Shown one piece after another: positions 57,691 through 64,000 of a DNA stretch of 64,000 nucleotides; within the stretch, counting starts at the first letter, position 1; each line of letters opens with the position of its first letter. The DNA lies in NCBI GenBank assembly GCA_964524185.1, contig CAZGCI010000009.1, forward strand, positions 1 to 64,000. Reading direction: 5' to 3'. Source of the stretch: Thiohalocapsa sp964524185. GTDB lineage: Bacteria > Pseudomonadota > Gammaproteobacteria > Chromatiales > Chromatiaceae. A program made the translations under genes and the position numbers. A model generated the notes under the pieces. It searched no databases. It was not told where the DNA came from and worked only from the letters and a program-made list of their open reading frames with translations.

Positions 57691-59382
57691 ATGTTCGACG
57701 CCATTACCTGGGTCGCGGTAGCGTTTGCTGCCGGCGTCGTCGCCACGCGGTACGGACTACCGCCGCTGGTGGGCTACTTGGTCGCGGGCTTTGCCCTGAA
57801 CGTGCTCGGGGCCGAGGAGGGTCCCGTCATCGAGGCGCTATCGAAGCTCGGCGTCACGCTGCTGCTGTTCACCATCGGCCTCAAGCTCAAGCTCCGGAGC
57901 CTTGCGACACCGCACGTCTGGGGTGTGGCCTCCCTGCACATGCTGGCGACGGTCGCCCTGTTTGTGCCCTTCATACTGACCTTTGCCGGCTTGGGCCTGC
58001 CGCATCTCGCCGAGGTCGACTACGGGTCGGCCTTGGTGCTCGCCTTCGCGCTCAGCTTCTCCAGCACCGTGTTCGCCGTAAAGGTGTTGGAAGGGAAGGG
58101 CGAAATGGAGTCGCTGTACGGCACCATCGCCATCGGCATTCTGATCATGCAGGATCTGGCGGCGGTGGTGTTCCTCGCCTTCTCCGCGGGCAAGGTGCCG
58201 ACCGTCTGGGCGGTGCTCCTGCTGGGGCTGTTTTGGGCGCGGCCAGCGCTGAATAGGCTGCTGGAGCGCGCGGGTCATGGCGAGCTGTTGCTGCTGTTCG
58301 GGCTCACCTTGGGCCTCGGCGGTGCCGAGGTCTTCGACCTGGTCGGGGTCAAGGGCGACCTGGGCGCGCTTCTGCTCGGGGTGATGGTCGCCTCCCACCC
58401 TAAGTCCAGCGAGCTGGCGAAGGCGTTACTCGGCCTCAAGGATCTGTTCCTCGTGGGCTTCTTTCTCAGCATCGGTCTGGCGGCCACGCCCACCTTGGAC
58501 ATGGTGCCGGTGGTCGCCCTGCTGCTGGTGGTTTTGCCGCTGAAGGGGTTCCTGTTCGAGCAATTGCTGCTCGCGTTTCGGCTGCGTGCACGTACGGCGC
58601 TGCTGGGCGCCTTGGCGCTCTTCAACTACAGCGAGTTCGGGCTCATCGTCGCGGCGGTGGCCGCCGCCAATGGTTGGCTGTCTGCGGACTGGCTCGCCAT
58701 CATCGCCATTACCCTCGCGCTCTCATTTGTCGTGTCCTCACCGCTGAACGCCAAGTCCCACGCCATCTACGAGCTGTTCAGCAACCGCTTGCGACGCCAG
58801 GAGCGCCGGCGTCGGCTGGAAGTGGAGCAGGAGATCGACCCGGGCGATGCGAATGTCATGATCGTGGGCATGGGCCGCATCGGCGGCGGCGCCTACGATT
58901 TTCTGGTGCAGACCAGGGGGCTGCGGCCGGTGGGCATCGACGCCGACCCCGACAGTGTCAAGCGTCAGGTCGAAAACGGACGCAATGTGGTGCAGGGCTC
59001 GGCCACGGACGCAGACTTCTGGCACCGGCTGCACCTGGACGATGGCCATATCAAGTTGGTGCTGTTGGCCATGCCCCAGGCGTCGGAGAACCTCTTCGCC
59101 GTGGAGCACCTGCTGAAGGAGGGCTTCGAGGGCACCATCGGCGCCATCGCCAAGTTCCCAGACGACGAGGCAGCGCTGCGTGCGGCCGGCGTGCATCAGG
59201 TCTTCAACCTCTACGCCGAGGCCGGCGCCGGCCTGGCCCAGCACGTGTGCTCGGAGGCGACGCTCGCGATGAATGACCTCGGTGCCGGTGTGGCCCTTGG
59301 CCCCCTGGCCAGTGAACGACCCGCTGGCATGCCGGCGCCCGAGTCGCTCGTCGGTCTGAGGCATCGCCGCCCCAGGCCCTAG
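57691..59382 (+). CDS. CPA2 family monovalent cation:proton antiporter with TrkA-N domain
   Basis: Product of 563 residues. A CPA2 membrane domain of about 12 helices (YLVAGFALNVLG, LGVTLLLFTIGLKL, LSFSSTVFAVKVLEG and LNYSEFGLI-like NYSEFGLIVAAVAAANG) is followed by a TrkA-N/Rossmann domain (VMIVGMGRIGGGAYD, GIDADPDSVKRQ). It exchanges K+ or Na+ for H+, as KefB/YbaL do. The last 27 residues (GPLASERPAGMPAPESLVGL and on) are encoded by an R1 repeat, so the native C-terminus has been replaced. Confidence 0.9.
   Translation: MFDAITWVAVAFAAGVVATRYGLPPLVGYLVAGFALNVLGAEEGPVIEALSKLGVTLLLFTIGLKLKLRSLATPHVWGVASLHMLATVALFVPFILTFAGLGLPHLAEVDYGSALVLAFALSFSSTVFAVKVLEGKGEMESLYGTIAIGILIMQDLAAVVFLAFSAGKVPTVWAVLLLGLFWARPALNRLLERAGHGELLLLFGLTLGLGGAEVFDLVGVKGDLGALLLGVMVASHPKSSELAKALLGLKDLFLVGFFLSIGLAATPTLDMVPVVALLLVVLPLKGFLFEQLLLAFRLRARTALLGALALFNYSEFGLIVAAVAAANGWLSADWLAIIAITLALSFVVSSPLNAKSHAIYELFSNRLRRQERRRRLEVEQEIDPGDANVMIVGMGRIGGGAYDFLVQTRGLRPVGIDADPDSVKRQVENGRNVVQGSATDADFWHRLHLDDGHIKLVLLAMPQASENLFAVEHLLKEGFEGTIGAIAKFPDDEAALRAAGVHQVFNLYAEAGAGLAQHVCSEATLAMNDLGAGVALGPLASERPAGMPAPESLVGLRHRRPRP
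59301..59382 (-). repeat. R1 interspersed repeat, head half (copy h)
   Basis: GGCCAGTGAACGACCCGCTG, then GCATGCCGGCGCCCG and CGTCGGTCTGAGGCATCGC. It forms the 3' end of the antiporter gene. Confidence 0.85.
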
Positions 59383-59412
59383 GCCTTTTGGGCCAGCTCC
59401 GGATTGCGACAC

Positions 59413-59721
59413 CTACGCGGCCAGCGCCTGGGGCTCGTGCGAGAGGCAGTTCTTGGGGCAGACGCGGGAACAGGACTCGCAGCCGATGCAGTCCATGGCG
59501 TTCTTCAGGTTCATCACCATGCCGGGGGCTTCATCGAAGTCGTCGTCGAAATCGTCGTCGTCATCGAGGTCCAGTTCATCGCGGTCGACCAGCTCGAAGA
59601 CGTCTCGGGGGCAGACCTTAAAGCAGCGGCCGCAGCCGATGCAGTTGTTTTGATTCAGTGCCGTCACGAAGGCGGGTGTCCATTGGACGCCGCCGCGGGT
59701 CACGCCGGTGATGGTGCTCAT
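59413..59721 (-). CDS. fdxB: Ferredoxin III, nif-specific
   Basis: Product of 102 residues with two [4Fe-4S] motifs, CIGCGRCFKVCP and CIGCESCSRVCP, separated by an unusually acidic insertion (DELDLDDDDDFDDDFDE, about residues 48-64). This is the ferredoxin III, nif-specific family. GGAG is 6-8 bases before the ATG at 59721. It is the last gene of the nif set visible here; it probably donates electrons in FeMo-cofactor assembly or to nitrogenase. Confidence 0.93.
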   Translation of the reverse strand: MSTITGVTRGGVQWTPAFVTALNQNNCIGCGRCFKVCPRDVFELVDRDELDLDDDDDFDDDFDEAPGMVMNLKNAMDCIGCESCSRVCPKNCLSHEPQALAA

Positions 59722-59774
59722 GCTTGACTCCACTGGGGTTAGGGGTGGTTGGCTGCCGGATCGACTCGGCGGTT

Positions 59775-59987
59775 TCAGGCGGCTGCCTCGGCGGCCTGCA
59801 GCTTGGCGTTGGCATCCGCCCAGGCCTGGCAGGCCTCATACGTCGCTTGGGCCACGGCGGGGATCTCCTCATAGGCCGCCGGCAGGCGGTCCTCCACCAG
59901 GTCGTGCAGCTCACTGGCACGCTCGCTGGCGATGCGCTTGGCCTTCTTGACGGCCTTTTCCAGGGCTTTCAGGTCTTCTTCGGTCAT
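59775..59987 (-). CDS. DUF683 (CCE_0567-type) nif-associated metalloprotein
   Basis: Product of 70 residues, all helical: EDLKALEKAVKKAKRIASER and ASELHDLVEDRLPAAYEEIP. This is the small helical-bundle metalloprotein (DUF683) always found next to nifX and DUF269. Function in nitrogen fixation is undefined; it binds metal in some cyanobacterial examples. Between fdxB and DUF269. Confidence 0.92.
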   Translation of the reverse strand: MTEEDLKALEKAVKKAKRIASERASELHDLVEDRLPAAYEEIPAVAQATYEACQAWADANAKLQAAEAAA

Positions 59988-60011
59988 GGTTCGCTTCAGA
60001 CTGCAGACTAG

Positions 60012-60036
60012 GAATCAGGGGCTAGGGGCTAGGAAC
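60012..60036. repeat. CTAGGGGCTAGG repeat, second copy
   Basis: The 25 bases match 34538-34562, including GGGGCTAGGGGCTAGGAACG. It lies in the 98-base gap between DUF683 and DUF269 genes. Confidence 0.85.
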
Positions 60037-60085
60037 GGGTTGCTTGATGGCGACCGCGTCACTGGAGGTGCCCGCTGCGGTTTCG

Positions 60086-60562
60086 CTAAAGGCCGGCCAC
60101 GTCCGAGTGCTCCCCGACGAGTGTTAGCGCCACGGACAGGACCTTGTCGGCCTCGTCCTTCATCTTGCTGAGGCTCGGGAAGCCGAATCGATGGACGTCG
60201 CGTAGGGATCGGTCCAGCACGACGAGCTTGCCGACGGTGATGAGCACGCGGCCGAAGCCTTCGTGGCTCAGGTTCACCAACGGGGAGGCCATGCGGCCGC
60301 ACTCCTGTTCGATGAGCGCCGAGATCGCGTTGTAGAAGACCTTGATTCGGGCGACGACGACCTCGTCGGGGTCGCCGATGATGGGCAGCTCACGCTTCTC
60401 CTCCTTGGTGAGCACAAAGGGCTCGAGGATCTCCGCCGGGGACTTGTTGTCGGTGTCTCCGTAGGCGTCGATGGCGCGCATTTGGCGCACCATCTCCACG
60501 CCAAAGTCGGTGGCGAGCACCGGGTCGTCTGCTGCGATCTTGGGGGTAATGGTCGTAGTCAT
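60086..60562 (-). CDS. NifX-associated nitrogen fixation protein (DUF269)
   Basis: Product of 158 residues. The DUF269 pattern is clear: DFGVEMVRQMRAIDAYGDTD, ILEPFVLTKEEKRELPIIGD, LINLSHEGFGRV-like LVNLSHEGFGRVLITVGKLV and LRDVHRFGF. It is cytoplasmic and known only as a nif-associated protein. Adjacent to DUF683. Confidence 0.95.
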   Translation of the reverse strand: MTTTITPKIAADDPVLATDFGVEMVRQMRAIDAYGDTDNKSPAEILEPFVLTKEEKRELPIIGDPDEVVVARIKVFYNAISALIEQECGRMASPLVNLSHEGFGRVLITVGKLVVLDRSLRDVHRFGFPSLSKMKDEADKVLSVALTLVGEHSDVAGL

Positions 60563-60690
60563 GGTCGATGCATGTCGGTTGAGGAAAACGGATGGATTAG
60601 GGGTGACGCGGTACCAGCCTCACAGCCCTGCGCGGACGGGGCGTCTGCGGCCGTGCTTCGGACTGCGTGGGTGGTCCTTGCGGCGAGTCA

Positions 60691-61173
60691 TCAACCCGCC
60701 ACCGTGGGATGCGGCGGACTAATGGCCACAGAGACAGGGGTGGTGGCGCGGCGCAGCAGCACCGGCCGAAAGCGCGCTCGCGCGCCGCTGCCACCGGTGA
60801 TGAGCCCGGCGAGCCAAAGTCCAGCCAGGAGTCCACCGAGCCCGCTCGCGGCTCCGGCGACGTCGCCGAAACCGGCCGCTTCGGCGCCGCCGGCGGCTGC
60901 AACCAGCGCAAGCACCGGCAGCAGGTAGGCCGCCAGGGAGGCGCGCACCAACAGGCGACTGCGAATGCCGATGACCACCCGCTCGCCGGTGCCGAGGCCG
61001 AGGTGATCGACGACCCGCAGCCGCGTCGCGCTTCCGTTGCCCAACAGCTTGGCGACGGTCGCCGTCCCGCAGGTATTGCCGTGGCCGCAGCCGGCACAGC
61101 TGCTGCGCCGCGCCACCTCAACGAGGGCGGCGCCGTCGGCGACGGCAACCACGGAGGCCTCTTGTTCGATCAT
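60691..61173 (-). CDS. rseC: RseC-family (SoxR-reducing system) membrane protein
   Basis: Product of 160 residues. N-terminal Cys cluster CAGCGHGNTC (C26, C29, C35), then two membrane helices (VRASLAAYLLPVLALVAAAG, and the second around LGGLLAGLWLAGLI). RseC/RsxC-type proteins act with the Rnf/Rsx electron-transport complex, which supplies low-potential electrons to nitrogenase. No rnf genes are in the window, so it may act with an Rnf encoded elsewhere. Inserted between nifX and DUF269, which are usually adjacent. Confidence 0.88.
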   Translation of the reverse strand: MIEQEASVVAVADGAALVEVARRSSCAGCGHGNTCGTATVAKLLGNGSATRLRVVDHLGLGTGERVVIGIRSRLLVRASLAAYLLPVLALVAAAGGAEAAGFGDVAGAASGLGGLLAGLWLAGLITGGSGARARFRPVLLRRATTPVSVAISPPHPTVAG

Positions 61174-61216
61174 CGTCTTGGGCTCGTGTTGGGTATCGTT
61201 GGTGCGTAGGTCGAGT

Positions 61217-61320
61217 CAGCGAGGCGGTGCCTCAGAGCGATGCGCGGCTGAGTTATCGGCGCGATAGCGGTTTGTGATGGGCAAGCGCCGCAAAAACTGG
61301 ACGGACCTGCAAACCCTTGG
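61217..61320 (+). repeat. R1 repeat, decayed (copy i)
   Basis: AGCGAGGCGGTGCCTCAGAG (head) and, downstream, GGACGGACCTGCAAAC-like tail bases (61300-61320). It lies in the 176-base gap between rseC and nifX. Confidence 0.55.
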
Positions 61321-61349
61321 CGTCCTCGAGCAGGGCGGGCCCGCGATCC

Positions 61350-61865
61350 CTATTCCCCCCAGCCCTCCGCCTCCATGGCATCGAAGCGGTCCGCCCGGCT
61401 CGGTGCACGGCGCGCGATGGCGCGCGCAAGCCAGGCGCTCGGGCCCTCACGTAGCTCCTGCTGGAGTCCGCGCAGCAGGCCGCTAATCAGCGTGTCGGGT
61501 GCGACCTTGATGGGCTGAATGCCGCGGGTCTTGAGCTGGCCGATGGCGGATGCGCCAACGGCCTGGCAGTAAACGGCGATACAACCAGCGAGCGCATCGA
61601 TCTTGGCGGCGAGCTTGTCCTCGTTGCCATCCATGTCGAGGCGGCCGAACTGGGCGGCCTGCAGTAGCTCGTAGCGGCGGGGTCCGACCCGGTAGACGAC
61701 AAAGCCCTCGGCGGCGCCGAAGTGCTGGTCCACATGCTTGCGGTCGGCGCTCGCGAAGGCCACCAGCACCTGGTCGGCTGCGGCGTCCAGCTCGCCGTCG
61801 GGGACGTCGGCGCCCGGCCTTGCCGCGCCGCCGTCAATGATCCGGAGCTTGCGTTCGAAGGTCAT
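61350..61865 (-). CDS. nifX: FeMo-cofactor carrier NifX
   Basis: Product of 171 residues. The NifX/NifB C-terminal/NafY core is present: VAFASADRKHVDQHFGAAEG (the His segment), FVVYRVGPRRYELLQ and CIAVYCQAVGASAIGQLKTR, IQPIKV. It carries FeMo-co precursors between NifB and NifEN. ATG 61865; downstream of nifN (gap 58). Confidence 0.95.
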   Translation of the reverse strand: MTFERKLRIIDGGAARPGADVPDGELDAAADQVLVAFASADRKHVDQHFGAAEGFVVYRVGPRRYELLQAAQFGRLDMDGNEDKLAAKIDALAGCIAVYCQAVGASAIGQLKTRGIQPIKVAPDTLISGLLRGLQQELREGPSAWLARAIARRAPSRADRFDAMEAEGWGE

Positions 61866-61923
61866 GGTTGTCTCCGTGCTGCGGGCGCGCCGATGTGTGT
61901 CGATGGGCCTTCGATGGGGGTGA

Positions 61924-63351
61924 TCAGGCGGCAGTCGCCGCAGCGCGCTCGTCTTCTGGCCATTGCTTGAGGCTGGAGCGATAACTGTGGATTTCCCCCT
62001 TGTGGAGCCCAAGCACGATATTAGCGAGCTCGAATAGGGTCGCCCGCGTGCCCGTGTAGCCGATCCACTGCCGCTGGTAGCCGCCCAGGATGTCGAATTG
62101 CGGGAAGCCGGCGCGCAGGAGCGGGATGCCCAAGCGCTTGGCGGTATGCACACCGTGGCTGTTGGTGATCAGCACCTCCGCGCCCTTGGCGCGCGCGGCA
62201 AGCTCCAGGTCTTCGAGGTCGCCGATCTTCACGGCGTCGGCTGCAACCTGTCTCAGCGCCGGGCTGTTCGTGGGGGCGACGGCGGCGACGGTCTCTGCGC
62301 CCATGCCGGCCAGGAGCTGGGTGAGCGCCGCCAACAGGTCGCCGTCTGCAGCGACCGCGAACCGCGCCTGGCCCAGCGCAAAGTGGGCGTCTAGCATGGC
62401 GTCCTGCAGCTGACTGCGCTGGCGGGTGATGCGCTCCGGCACCGGCTCGGCGCTGATCTCAGCGAGCGTTGTGATGAAGGCGTCCATGGCGTCGAGTCCC
62501 ATCAGATGCCCGAAGCGATGGTCCGGTACGCCGGTGCGCGCGGCCAGCGCATCCGCGGCACCGTCGAGCGAGCCCCCGATGACGAGCGTCGCCACTGCAT
62601 CACCCAGGTGCTGGAGCTCCTCGACACGGGTGCCGCCGATGGTGAGTGCACTGTAATCCGTGTCTGCCAAGTGGCCGTCGAGGGAGTCCGACAGGTCCGG
62701 CAGCAACACCGCGCGCAGGCGAAAGCGCTCCAGCAGCTCCTTGATGTGCTCGAGGTCGCCGACGGTGAGGTGTGCGCCGGCGAGCACATTCACCTGCCGC
62801 CGGCGCCGGCCCGGGCGGGTGCCGGCGACCGAGGCCTTGGGCACCAAACGCTCAATGATGGCCTTGAGGGCGGCGTTGAAGCCCGATTCCAGACTGCCGG
62901 CATAGTCCGGGGTGTTCACGGGAACCACCGCAATACCGTCATACTCCGGGTGCTTGGCGCGAAACATCGCCACCGCGCGTTCGATATCGGTCCCCTGGGT
63001 TTCCGTCAGGCCGGTGGTGGGCAGGCCGATCAGATCCGGTGCGTGCTTGCCGGCGATGGTGGCGAGCCCGGCCACCACGGCGTCGTCGCCGCCCATGATG
63101 GTGCTGACCTGGTCCATGGCCGTGGTCTGCATCGGCATGGGCTCGCGGAAGTGCTGGATGAAGAAGATCTTGCCGAAGGCCGTGCAGCCTTGGGACCCAT
63201 GCAGCATGGGCAGGCACCGGTCCATGCCGAGGAAGGCGAGGGTGGCCCCGAGCGTCGAGCTGGCCTTGAGCGGGCTGACCGCCAGCGCCTTGTTGCGCTT
63301 GACGATCTCCGGTGCGATGGCTGTCTGCGGCGTGATGGTCGGCTCAGGCAT
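61924..63351 (-). CDS. nifN: FeMo-cofactor biosynthesis protein NifN
   Basis: Product of 475 residues, the normal length. The start overlaps the nifE stop by 8 bases. NRKAL-like KALAVSPLKASSTLGATLAF, then CLPMLHGSQGCTAFGKIFFI with the cluster Cys, GLPTTGLTETQGTD and the central loop VVPVNTPDYAGSLE are typical. With NifE it forms the scaffold on which FeMo-co is completed. Confidence 0.96.
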   Translation of the reverse strand: MPEPTITPQTAIAPEIVKRNKALAVSPLKASSTLGATLAFLGMDRCLPMLHGSQGCTAFGKIFFIQHFREPMPMQTTAMDQVSTIMGGDDAVVAGLATIAGKHAPDLIGLPTTGLTETQGTDIERAVAMFRAKHPEYDGIAVVPVNTPDYAGSLESGFNAALKAIIERLVPKASVAGTRPGRRRRQVNVLAGAHLTVGDLEHIKELLERFRLRAVLLPDLSDSLDGHLADTDYSALTIGGTRVEELQHLGDAVATLVIGGSLDGAADALAARTGVPDHRFGHLMGLDAMDAFITTLAEISAEPVPERITRQRSQLQDAMLDAHFALGQARFAVAADGDLLAALTQLLAGMGAETVAAVAPTNSPALRQVAADAVKIGDLEDLELAARAKGAEVLITNSHGVHTAKRLGIPLLRAGFPQFDILGGYQRQWIGYTGTRATLFELANIVLGLHKGEIHSYRSSLKQWPEDERAAATAA

Positions 63352-64000
63352 GGGTGACGTCCTCCGCCTCCGCCGATGCGTGTGCCGCGGATCGCGCTGA
63401 CGGGGGCGCGGGGGACGCCGCGTCGGACGGCATGCTCACAGGGGCAGCCGGGTCAGCGGCGGCCGGTGCCGCCGGCACGGCCCAAGGTGGTGCGCTGCGC
63501 ACGGCGCCCCAGATGGGGCTCTCCAGGGTCACACAGAGCTGGCGGGCCAGCTCCAGCATGCCGTCATAGCCGGCGTAGCCGAATTCGCGCTCTTGATTGA
63601 TATCGAGGAACGGGATGCGTGCCTTGAGTGCCGTGTACATGTTGCGTCCGCCCGCGATCATGACATCGGCGTCGTAACGCTGATAGAGATCCAGCAACGC
63701 GCGGGGGTTACCGTCTTCGATCATGGGCGCGTCTTCGCCCATGAGCGCACGGATGCGGGCCTTGTCATCCTCGGTGGACTTTTTGGTGCCCGTGGCCACC
63801 ACGGTCAGTCCCAAGTCCTGCAGGGCCGAGACCACGGACCAGGACTTGACCCCGCCGGTGTAGAGCAACGCCCGCTTGCCGGCAATGCGTGTGCGCCATG
63901 GGGCGAGTGCGGCGTCCAGGCGTGCCTCCTCGCGGGCGATGAGCGCCTCGGTGCGGCTGGCCAGGTCTGGGTCGTCGATGAGCCGCGAGAAATCCCGCAG
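63344..64000 (-). CDS. nifE: FeMo-cofactor biosynthesis protein NifE, 3' part
   Basis: The frame is open to the end of the window, so the 5' part (start, Cys ligands) is missing. The 218 visible residues start with RDFSRLIDDPDLASRTEALI and contain ALLYTGGVKSWSVVSALQDL, TKKSTEDDKARIR and PFLDINQEREFGYAGYDGML, all typical of the NifE C-terminal domain. After the usual end (ESPIWGAVRSAPPW) there is an extra tail of about 45 residues rich in Ala, Pro and Ser. It overlaps nifN by 8 bases. Confidence 0.95.
   Translation of the reverse strand: MRDFSRLIDDPDLASRTEALIAREEARLDAALAPWRTRIAGKRALLYTGGVKSWSVVSALQDLGLTVVATGTKKSTEDDKARIRALMGEDAPMIEDGNPRALLDLYQRYDADVMIAGGRNMYTALKARIPFLDINQEREFGYAGYDGMLELARQLCVTLESPIWGAVRSAPPWAVPAAPAAADPAAPVSMPSDAASPAPPSARSAAHASAEAEDVTHA

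Noticed and set aside
1..64000. tRNA and rRNA genes
   Set aside because: No cloverleaf-like segment with a GGTTCRANYCC arm and no rRNA stretch was recognised by eye; a dedicated scan would be decisive.

Overview
The window reads as a chromosomal segment of a GC-rich, nitrogen-fixing gammaproteobacterium. A purple sulfur bacterium of the Chromatiales type is my best guess, from the nif set, azurin and repeat style, but no photosynthesis gene is visible here. The dominant theme is iron and heme: roughly half the genes import, reduce, store or use iron, and several near-palindromic AT-rich Fur-box-like sites stand in front of them.

Layout. 1-10.4 kb: a PDZ protein end, an orphan DUF2384 antitoxin-like gene, a lipoprotein, PhoD phosphatase, a DUF2325 protein with a small partner, a CPBP protease, a Uma2 nuclease-like gene and a two-gene osmoprotectant ABC importer. 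10.8-12 kb: a broken TonB-dependent receptor. 12.2-22.4 kb (minus): a heme operon made of a FeoA-like protein, an HmoA-like monooxygenase, hmuS, hmuT, hmuU, hmuV, a ChuW/HutW radical SAM enzyme, a heme receptor, a flavodoxin and an SDR protein. 22.7-26.6 kb (plus): azurin, then a periplasmic protein-exbB-exbD-exbD-tonB operon. 27.1-29.9 kb (minus): an LbtU-like porin, a DUF4198 protein and a small periplasmic protein. 30.2-37.4 kb (plus): feoA-feoB-Cys-rich membrane protein-ABC ATPase-permease-DUF4857-M14-like protein. 38-49.5 kb: citrate synthase, an HMA-like protein, katG, a P1B-type ATPase, and a minus-strand run of small membrane proteins that includes two relatives of the magnetosome protein MamC. 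49.6-59.4 kb: folK, metE/metR, a divergent HmuS-like gene, an EF-G paralogue and a CPA2 antiporter. 59.4-64 kb (minus): the nifE-nifN-nifX, rseC, DUF269, DUF683, fdxB set.

The most notable system is the 39.7-49.2 kb locus. The P1B ATPase and the separate HMA-like protein both carry an Arg-rich PGRxRxR motif where a CxxC metal site would be expected. The ATPase has SCALK instead of CPC in the membrane. With Fur-box-like control and two MamC-like proteins this resembles the ferrosome (fez) iron-storage organelle clusters, here combined with magnetosome-type membrane proteins. That is inference from sequence motifs and memory of the families; no database search was run.

The window is also rich in short interspersed repeats: a roughly 235-bp family (here called R1) with a TGAGGC-GAT-GCCTCA hairpin head that supplies stop codons or C-termini to neighbouring genes, a 240-265 bp element with terminal inverted repeats (two copies), a 14-bp G-rich tandem array, and a REP-like cluster.
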